Position numbers and translations under genes: made by a program. The notes under the pieces were generated by a model. The model did not search any database. It saw only the letters and a list, made by a program, of their open reading frames with translations, and was not told the DNA's origin. This document shows positions 6,148 to 11,412 of a stretch of DNA of 11,412 nucleotides, one piece after another; positions within the stretch are counted from its first letter, which is position 1; each line of letters opens with the position of its first letter. The stretch spans positions 1-11,412 of the forward strand of contig CAIWHI010000076.1 of NCBI GenBank assembly GCA_903912435.1, read 5' to 3'. The DNA comes from an uncultured Bacteroidota bacterium (lineage in GTDB: Bacteria > Bacteroidota > Bacteroidia > Chitinophagales > Chitinophagaceae).

Positions 6148-7101
6148 ATGAAGTTTGAGATGCCGGTTAGTGTGCAATGGTTGGCAGACTTTACAGGAGC
6201 AAAATTGATAGGAAATGAAACACAGGAAGCCACTGGTATCAATGAAATACATAAGGTAACCCCAGGCGATATTTCGTTTGTAGATTTTGAGAAATACTAC
6301 TCAGCATGCCTTAATTCGGCGGCTACGGTTATCATTATTAATAAAGAGGTGGAATGCCCTGTAGGCAAAACCCTTCTGGTAATAGCTGACCCCTTTAGTG
6401 CTTATGTAAAGATAGCGAACCGTTTCCGCCCTTTTGAGCCGGCTAATAAAATGATAAGTGATTCAGCAGTAATAGGCGAGGGAACCATTATTCAGCCCGG
6501 AGTGTTTGTAGGTAATCATGTGAAAATAGGTAACAACTGCCTTATTCACCCTAATGTTACCATTTACGACCACAGTATTATAGGTGATAATGTAATTATT
6601 CATTCGGGGTGTGTGCTAGGTGCCGATGCATTTTATTTTAAGCGCAGGAAAGAGCGGGAAGTTCAATATGATAAACTGGTGAGCTGCGGTAGGGTAATTA
6701 TAGAGAATGATGTGGAGATAGGTGCCGGAACTACTATTGATAAGGGAGTGAGTGGAGATACAATAATAGGTCAGGGTACAAAGCTCGACAATCATATACA
6801 TATAGGTCATGGGGCGGTAATAGGCCGCAATTGTCTTTTTGCGGCGCAGGTGGGTATAGGTGGTAAGGCAATAATAGAGGATGGGGTGATACTTTGGGGT
6901 CAGGTAGGCGTAAGTAAGGACCTAACCATAGGTGCAGGAGCAATAGTGCTGGCACAAAGTGGAGTACCAGCAAGCCTGGAAGGCGGTAAGACTTATTTTG
7001 GAACACCTGTAGGTGAAGCCAAACCTAAGATGCGAGAACTGGCCTGGGTGAAACGCATACCCGAAATGTGGGAATTGCTAAAGGCAAAAAAAGAAGATTA
7101 G
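6148..7101 (+). CDS. lpxD: LpxD-like UDP-3-O-acylglucosamine N-acyltransferase
   Basis: LpxD transfers a 3-hydroxyacyl chain from acyl carrier protein to UDP-3-O-acylglucosamine, the third step of lipid A synthesis, in the cytoplasm. The protein has 317 residues. The N-terminal part (about 1-100, with GINEIHKVTPGDISFVDFEKYY) fits the uridine-binding domain of LpxD. From about 105 to 275 hexapeptide repeats of the [LIV]-G-x4 type form a left-handed beta helix, and DNHIHIGHGAVIG contains His221, which corresponds to the catalytic His of E. coli LpxD (IAHN motif). The C-terminal helix (MRELAWVKRIPEMWELLK) is typical. It is shorter than the roughly 340-350 residues of classical LpxD. Bacteroidota often carry a second, shorter LpxD-like gene, so the physiological substrate is not certain. 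No other lipid A genes are adjacent; the next gene is a GNAT protein 186 nt downstream. Confidence 0.82.
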   Translation: MKFEMPVSVQWLADFTGAKLIGNETQEATGINEIHKVTPGDISFVDFEKYYSACLNSAATVIIINKEVECPVGKTLLVIADPFSAYVKIANRFRPFEPANKMISDSAVIGEGTIIQPGVFVGNHVKIGNNCLIHPNVTIYDHSIIGDNVIIHSGCVLGADAFYFKRRKEREVQYDKLVSCGRVIIENDVEIGAGTTIDKGVSGDTIIGQGTKLDNHIHIGHGAVIGRNCLFAAQVGIGGKAIIEDGVILWGQVGVSKDLTIGAGAIVLAQSGVPASLEGGKTYFGTPVGEAKPKMRELAWVKRIPEMWELLKAKKED

Positions 7102-7197
7102 AGTGTATATTTACAAGGAAAGACCAGAGGCTAAATAGGCATCAGCGTCATTTATTGAATTGAGCATTCAAGCTTATTTTCTATCATTTGAGGCACA

Positions 7198-7286
7198 GAC
7201 TTTTTAATTTGAAACGCGACTTTTTAACTTTTAACTCTTGCCTTTGAGGTTTTTTGACATTTAACTTTTGACTTTTTACTTTGAAA
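7198..7286 (+). repeat. Direct repeats of GACTTTTTAA/CTTT before the GNAT gene
   Basis: GACTTTTTAATTTGAAA (7198-7214) recurs as GACTTTTTACTTTGAAA (7270-7286) with one change, and a third copy, GACTTTTTAACTTTT, lies at 7218-7232. The last copy ends one base before the ATG of the GNAT gene. Copies contain TAnTTTG, one base shorter than the usual -7 box, so a promoter link is possible but unproven. Confidence 0.55.
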
Positions 7287-7287
7287 A

Positions 7288-7833
7288 ATGGTCTCTATAA
7301 TCGTTGACAATTCTATACTGTTGCGGTCTTATGTAGCAGGCGATGCTCAGGAACTGTTTAATACGGTTAGCAGTTCGCGTGCGCATTTGCATACATGGCT
7401 TGATTGGGTAGATAAGACAACGAAGGTGGAGCATTCATTGCAATTTATTCAGCAATCATTACATCAGTTAAATACACAGGAGGCATTAGCACTAGGTATA
7501 TTTTATAACGACAAGTTAATAGGTGGCACAGGCATGCATCACTGGGACATGCTATCAAAAAGAGCTCAGGTGGGCTACTGGATTAGTAAAGACTTTGAAG
7601 GAAAGGGCATTATCCACCTGAGTTTGGTAAAATTCATCGACTTTTTATTTAAGAAAATAGGCCTCAACAAGGTAGAAATTCATTTTGTGCCTACCAATAA
7701 ACGTAGTGCCGCGGTAGCTGCAAGGTTGGGTTGCACTGTTGAGGGCATTATACGGCAAAGTGTAATGAGGAATGGTATGCCCGAAGACCTGGTAATAACC
7801 GGTATCTTAAAAAGTGAGTGGAAGGGGGGGTAG
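7288..7833 (+). CDS. GNAT acetyltransferase, RimJ/RimL-like
   Basis: The 181-residue protein reads as a GNAT N-acetyltransferase that moves an acetyl group from acetyl-CoA to an amine. Residues about 90-112 (AQVGYWISKDFEGKGIIHLSL) hold the acetyl-CoA pyrophosphate loop, of the Q/R-x-x-G-x-G/A type, here EGKGII. Residues about 126-156 (NKVEIHFVPTNKRSAAVAARLGCTVEG) give the last strand and helix of the fold, with N137 and R139 in the usual place. The family with RimJ/RimL and similar resistance-type enzymes acts on ribosomal proteins or small molecules; the real substrate is unknown. The start ATG has no Shine-Dalgarno-like AGGAGG, as is usual here. The gene ends with a run of seven G just before the stop. 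Only 9 nt separate its stop from that of the convergent patatin-like gene. Confidence 0.85.
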   Translation: MVSIIVDNSILLRSYVAGDAQELFNTVSSSRAHLHTWLDWVDKTTKVEHSLQFIQQSLHQLNTQEALALGIFYNDKLIGGTGMHHWDMLSKRAQVGYWISKDFEGKGIIHLSLVKFIDFLFKKIGLNKVEIHFVPTNKRSAAVAARLGCTVEGIIRQSVMRNGMPEDLVITGILKSEWKGG

Positions 7834-7842
7834 GTGTGGTCG

Positions 7843-10065
7843 CTATGGTTTCACCAATTTCATTAGTGTATCAATAGCGGCTACATTATCAGCGTTTTGT
7901 ATTGACTGGTAGATGTCTTCTTTCTCTGTTTGGGTAAGGTGGAAATTGAGTTCAGCCATTTTATTAGGTGCCTTAGGTACATATACCATTTTTATAAAGC
8001 GGAGTTTGCCATCTAAAAAAGAAGGGGCATATTCTTTTATGTTTCCAAAAGAATATGATTGAAAACCCTCCCACTTATCTTGTATGGTGAAAAGCGGGGC
8101 GAAAAGCATGGCTCCAAGCGAAGATTGGTCGGAATTGGAACATACATCGAATTCCTGTGTATCCCTTATTTCCAATACTATTACATTACTTGTGTTTTGT
8201 TTAATCCAGTCGCGAAGCACATAGAGATAACGGGCGGCCATAGTAGCCCCAAAATTATCACTTAGACCTGCATCCATTATATTCATTACTGGTTCGCTAG
8301 GCATTTTTACTACTGGTAATACTACAGGGAAGGTAGCATTCATACGAAGGGCAGATGTAAGGCGAAGATTATAAGGGTCTTGTTTTTCGAAGAATGCAGC
8401 AAAGTCTACAGCGTCAATTGGGGGGAAAGGGTCGTGCAGGGAATAAACTGGCCTTGTAAGGTAAGAAACAGGCTGGGCTGAAATAAGCAATTTACGGCCA
8501 TCATTTACTATAGTGCCACTTACTATAACCTGTGGAATTACCCCTTCGTGTTCTCTTTGCCTGAAGTAGCCAATGTTTTTATCAAGCAGGCCCTCGGTAT
8601 TGGTGATCATTTCCTGCTCCATTGCATAGCCACGGTCGCGGGTATAAGAATAGCCCCCCACATTTATCTTGTTGAAAGGAGATATCATATCTACACTGGC
8701 AAATGAGAAAATAATGGCATTGAGCAAGTCTTTGCCCTGGTTATCCTGATATTTTTTGAGGTAGGGGTCTTTAATAATGCCTTGTTGGGCGGCATCATGT
8801 AGGCTTCGCCAATATGCAGCACCTATCATCCCACCAGATGCACCGGTAACAAGGACAGTATTTTTAAACAGGTTGCCGCCAGAGGCACTATCTACATATT
8901 GCAGCGAGCGCAGTGTCCAATAAGCTGAGCGGGAGCCACCACCACTTACCGATACGATTATAAGTGGCGGTTTGTCCTTGCCAGTATGTGCTTTCCAGTT
9001 TTTTAGTCTTTCCAGTTCGCTATTTTTATCTGCTTCAAACTTGTTTTTATTAAATAAATGACGCAGATAAACATAGTCATATTTTGGCTTTTGGTCAGCA
9101 GGTTGGTGATAGTTGAGGCCAAAAGCGATGCTCCGGAGATCAAAGACCTGATAATTGACCAATACACCCAATAACACTACAAAAATCACCCATCCTATTG
9201 CCTCCCAACTTTTCAAGAAGTATTTGAAAGCACCTACTATGCCCATCATAATAGAAAACAGCAATAAAAATCCGGCACCAGCCGGAATTCTCAGGTAGGG
9301 ATTTTCTATATAGATGCCCATTATAAGCAACAAAAAGTAAGCAACAATAGTGGCAAATATAACATTGCGGTGGTGACGCCTAAGAATCGTGCCCATAACC
9401 CGTGGATGGTATGGCTGCCAATTAGCCGTTTCCTCAATTTGAAAGCGACCATTCAAAAAGGTGCTGGCAGGGATAATGTCTATTTCATAATCAAGGGAGT
9501 CGTAGGGTATAATGCCTCTGATGCGAGCTGGGTTGGCAATGCGGGTAAGCAGGGTTTTGAAAAAATCGCGGCTCACCCTGAAAAAATACATAAATGAGAA
9601 AAGGATTACCAACATAAAGCCAAGGTAAAAGCCCAGTTGAAGGATAACAATAGTAGGAATAGGAGAATGCTCTCCTATTAGTTGGAAATGAACCGATACG
9701 AAACTAAAGTATATAAGAAAAAGAATGGGGATGAGCGAATTATTGAGGGAATAAATTAAAAAAGCATGCCGTGTGGCACCCATAAAGGGTATTCGCTTGC
9801 TATGAATGATAAATGTGGTAATGTGCCACATCATAGTAAACACACTTACGGAGCAACCCAGCAATAGCATACTGGTGAAACTAATACTACCCAGGTATTC
9901 GGGTGCCAGAAAAAGGGATGAGGCACCAAAATGTGCGGCCAGATTGCCCCTTATGGTCAATAGGAGAATTAACCAGAAGGCCAGCAATAACTGGTACTTA
10001 CGGAAATGCAATAAAAAAAGCTGAACCGGTAGAAAATAGTACAGGCTTTTAAGAGTCCGCCTCAT
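7843..10065 (-). CDS. Multi-span membrane protein with C-terminal patatin lipase domain
   Basis: The 740-residue protein has two parts. Residues about 20-305 contain roughly seven hydrophobic spans (near 24-39, 62-86, 110-128, 139-162, 236-252, 260-281, 287-305), with a soluble stretch at about 165-230. Residues about 365-690 are a patatin-like serine hydrolase: the oxyanion loop SGGGSR (374-379), the nucleophile Ser410 in TGASGG, and the catalytic Asp598 in MDAGLSDN. The Ser-Asp dyad is intact, so it should be active, probably a phospholipase A/acyl hydrolase held against a membrane. Small soluble patatins have no such membrane part, but similar long proteins exist in other bacteria. Orientation of the catalytic domain to cytoplasm or periplasm cannot be read here. 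It starts with ATG at 10065 in a 450-nt gap shared with the SusC-like gene, and ends tail-to-tail with the GNAT gene. Confidence 0.85.
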   Translation of the reverse strand: MRRTLKSLYYFLPVQLFLLHFRKYQLLLAFWLILLLTIRGNLAAHFGASSLFLAPEYLGSISFTSMLLLGCSVSVFTMMWHITTFIIHSKRIPFMGATRHAFLIYSLNNSLIPILFLIYFSFVSVHFQLIGEHSPIPTIVILQLGFYLGFMLVILFSFMYFFRVSRDFFKTLLTRIANPARIRGIIPYDSLDYEIDIIPASTFLNGRFQIEETANWQPYHPRVMGTILRRHHRNVIFATIVAYFLLLIMGIYIENPYLRIPAGAGFLLLFSIMMGIVGAFKYFLKSWEAIGWVIFVVLLGVLVNYQVFDLRSIAFGLNYHQPADQKPKYDYVYLRHLFNKNKFEADKNSELERLKNWKAHTGKDKPPLIIVSVSGGGSRSAYWTLRSLQYVDSASGGNLFKNTVLVTGASGGMIGAAYWRSLHDAAQQGIIKDPYLKKYQDNQGKDLLNAIIFSFASVDMISPFNKINVGGYSYTRDRGYAMEQEMITNTEGLLDKNIGYFRQREHEGVIPQVIVSGTIVNDGRKLLISAQPVSYLTRPVYSLHDPFPPIDAVDFAAFFEKQDPYNLRLTSALRMNATFPVVLPVVKMPSEPVMNIMDAGLSDNFGATMAARYLYVLRDWIKQNTSNVIVLEIRDTQEFDVCSNSDQSSLGAMLFAPLFTIQDKWEGFQSYSFGNIKEYAPSFLDGKLRFIKMVYVPKAPNKMAELNFHLTQTEKEDIYQSIQNADNVAAIDTLMKLVKP

Positions 10066-10515
10066 TAATCAGATATCAATTGATTGACAACATACAAAAA
10101 TGTTTTGAATGAGCCGACTTTTAAATAGTGTGTAAGAAATGTAATAAAAACATGTGAAAAGCCCTGATTCAATTATTAAAATATTTAGCTTTCAATGATT
10201 AAAAAACACAAAAACTCTTGATAAAAAAAGGGTGATGGTCAATCACCCTTTTGAGCATCCTTTTTATTATGATAATTGCTTCTAAATAAGGCCAGTAGGG
10301 CATTACAGCTACTAAAGGTGATTCATGTAAAAAATAATTTATTAATTTCGCTTAAAAAATCCTAAAAAAAATGACCCAAAAAGGGGGATAGGTGTTAAGA
10401 AATCATTAATTTCTATTTGCATTTCTCATAAACCTTTCTAATTTTATGTGTTTAATTAGGTTCACGATTTTTTTAACACTTTAAATTCATTTTTTTAACC
10501 ACAAAAAACAAACGT
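10066..10515. other. 450-nt divergent intergenic region
   Basis: AT-rich gap between the patatin gene (-) and the SusC-like gene (+). It holds one hairpin terminator (10223-10252) and several A/T runs. I see no open reading frame with coding character, no sigma/anti-sigma gene and no exact TAnnTTTG box for either neighbour. For the patatin gene CATTTTTG on the minus strand is one base off. The long 5' side of the SusC-like gene may be a leader with regulatory sites that I cannot identify. Confidence 0.5.
10223..10252 (-). terminator. Orphan hairpin terminator, minus strand
   Basis: An 11-bp perfect stem (10226-10236 with 10242-10252; core GGGTGAT/ATCACCC) with a 5-nt loop. On the minus strand it ends in seven T (10229-10223), a canonical intrinsic terminator. 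On the plus strand only four T belong to the stem and GAG follows. No annotated minus-strand gene ends here, so it may end a small RNA or a leader transcript starting upstream of the SusC-like gene. Confidence 0.65.
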
Positions 10516-11412
10516 ATGAGAAGAGCAATTCTACTGCTTTTATTGTTTCTGGGAGCAAGTGCCCAACTAGCAATTGCGCAGACACGGCACGTAAAAGGCA
10601 AGGTAAATGATGAAAAAGGAACTGGTATCGCTAATGCAGGTGTAGGTATAAAGAACACCAGCACAGGTACAATAACCGATGTTGACGGAAATTTCGATAT
10701 TGACATGCCGGATGGCGACAAGATATTGATTATTCAGGCTATTGGCTTTACTACACGGGAAGTTGAGGTTACCGGCAATGCTGTTATTGTAACTATGAAA
10801 TCATCTTCAAAAGTGCTTAATGAAACAGTTGTTACTGCATTGGGAATTAAGAGGGAATCAAAAACCCTTGCATACGCAACCCAGACTGTAGGGGGCGACC
10901 AAATGAATAAATCAGGTAGTGGTAATGCTTTGGGTGAACTGGACGGTAAAGTTGCCGGATTACAAGTAATCAATTCTTCTGGTGACCCGGGTGCTGGTAC
11001 CTATGTTCGTTTGAGAGGAATAACATCACTTACTGGTGATAACCAACCATTGATAGTAATAGATGGTATTCCTATGGATAATTCCATCAATAATTATGAC
11101 CCTACCAATTCAGGTTTTCAGGCAGGAGGTGCAAATGGTAACCTTACCGGAGGCTCTATGTCTTCTAACCGAGGACTGGATATTAATCCAAATGATATAG
11201 AAAGTATTAACGTACTGAAAGGTCCTGCAGCTACTGCACTTTATGGCCTTAAAGCAGCGAGTGGTGTGTTGATGATCACCACAAAAAAAGGAAATAGTGG
11301 TGGTGCAAAAGGTATGCATGTAACTGTAAATTCTTCTTATTCTGTAGATATGGTTAATAAGCTGCCTGAAATGCAGAATAAATATTCTGAAGGTGCAGAT
11401 GGTCTGTATAGA
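10516..11412 (+). CDS. SusC/RagA-like TonB-dependent outer-membrane receptor (5' part)
   Basis: The first 299 codons are present and the frame stays open at the window end, so the gene is truncated by the window; full SusC proteins have about 1000 residues. Residues 1-22 are a signal peptide. Residues 24-95 form the carboxypeptidase-D-like regulatory domain typical of SusC (VKGKVNDEKGTGIANAGVGI, then DVDGNFDIDMPDG). LNETVVTALG (101-110) corresponds to the TonB-box region and the start of the plug. The plug domain continues to about 258, with GKVAGLQVINSSGDPGAG, RLRGITSL, PLIVIDGIP and ALYGLKAASGVLMITTKKG, the last being the SusC/RagA signature. Such receptors import glycans, peptides or other large ligands across the outer membrane with a SusD lipoprotein, which would lie beyond the window. 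No ECF sigma or FecR-type regulator is visible upstream. The ligand cannot be told from this part. Confidence 0.92.
   Translation, partial: MRRAILLLLLFLGASAQLAIAQTRHVKGKVNDEKGTGIANAGVGIKNTSTGTITDVDGNFDIDMPDGDKILIIQAIGFTTREVEVTGNAVIVTMKSSSKVLNETVVTALGIKRESKTLAYATQTVGGDQMNKSGSGNALGELDGKVAGLQVINSSGDPGAGTYVRLRGITSLTGDNQPLIVIDGIPMDNSINNYDPTNSGFQAGGANGNLTGGSMSSNRGLDINPNDIESINVLKGPAATALYGLKAASGVLMITTKKGNSGGAKGMHVTVNSSYSVDMVNKLPEMQNKYSEGADGLYR

Noticed and set aside
6734..7006. Minus-strand frame of 90 residues inside lpxD
   Set aside because: Leu/Pro/Tyr-rich reading of the hexapeptide repeats in the opposite frame, a typical shadow.
10473..10973. Two minus-strand frames over the start of the SusC-like gene
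   Set aside because: They are antisense to a receptor with all expected domains in order and have no coding features of their own.
1..11412. tRNA, rRNA, phage genes or complete insertion sequences
   Set aside because: No conserved tRNA arms, rRNA segments, transposase motifs or terminal repeats with target duplications were seen by eye.

Overview
The window looks like chromosomal DNA of an AT-rich Bacteroidota bacterium, probably of the Chitinophagaceae type. The family is inferred from how the proteins read, not from a database match. The support is a SusC/RagA-type receptor gene, a PorT-like outer-membrane beta-barrel, a long PpiD/SurA-type foldase, a lipid A acyltransferase and several promoters with the Bacteroidota -7 box TAnnTTTG.

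Layout from left to right. Positions 1-90 are about 70% GC with every wobble base G or C. They do not match the rest and join the native DNA next to a degenerate 'AATC' repeat at about 91-166, so this is probably an assembly or library chimera. Next comes a minus-strand block: a membrane-anchored peptidyl-prolyl isomerase (1392-3590), an 18-bp terminator hairpin, a MerR-type regulator with an extended N-terminus, and a secreted thioredoxin-fold protein with a CxxS motif. After an AT-rich gap, a tiny His-rich lipoprotein (+) faces a beta-barrel protein (-) and a class IV PLP-dependent aminotransferase (-). A 158-bp nested palindrome with four arms fills the divergent gap to an LpxD-like acyltransferase (+). 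This is followed by a GNAT acetyltransferase (+), which converges with only 9 nt to spare on a large multi-span membrane protein carrying a patatin lipase domain (-). A 450-bp gap with an unassigned minus-strand terminator leads to the 5' part of a SusC/RagA-like TonB-dependent receptor (+), cut by the window end.

Taken together, most genes serve the cell envelope: folding of exported proteins (PpiD/SurA-like, CxxS thioredoxin fold), outer-membrane proteins (barrel, SusC-like), lipid A acylation (LpxD) and possible phospholipid hydrolysis (patatin). They are not obviously one operon, and I see no phage, CRISPR, tRNA, rRNA or complete insertion sequence. No gene here clearly makes up a new defence or metabolic system. 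The least explained items are the four-armed palindrome, the 7-TM patatin, the orphan terminator before the SusC gene and the foreign-looking left end.
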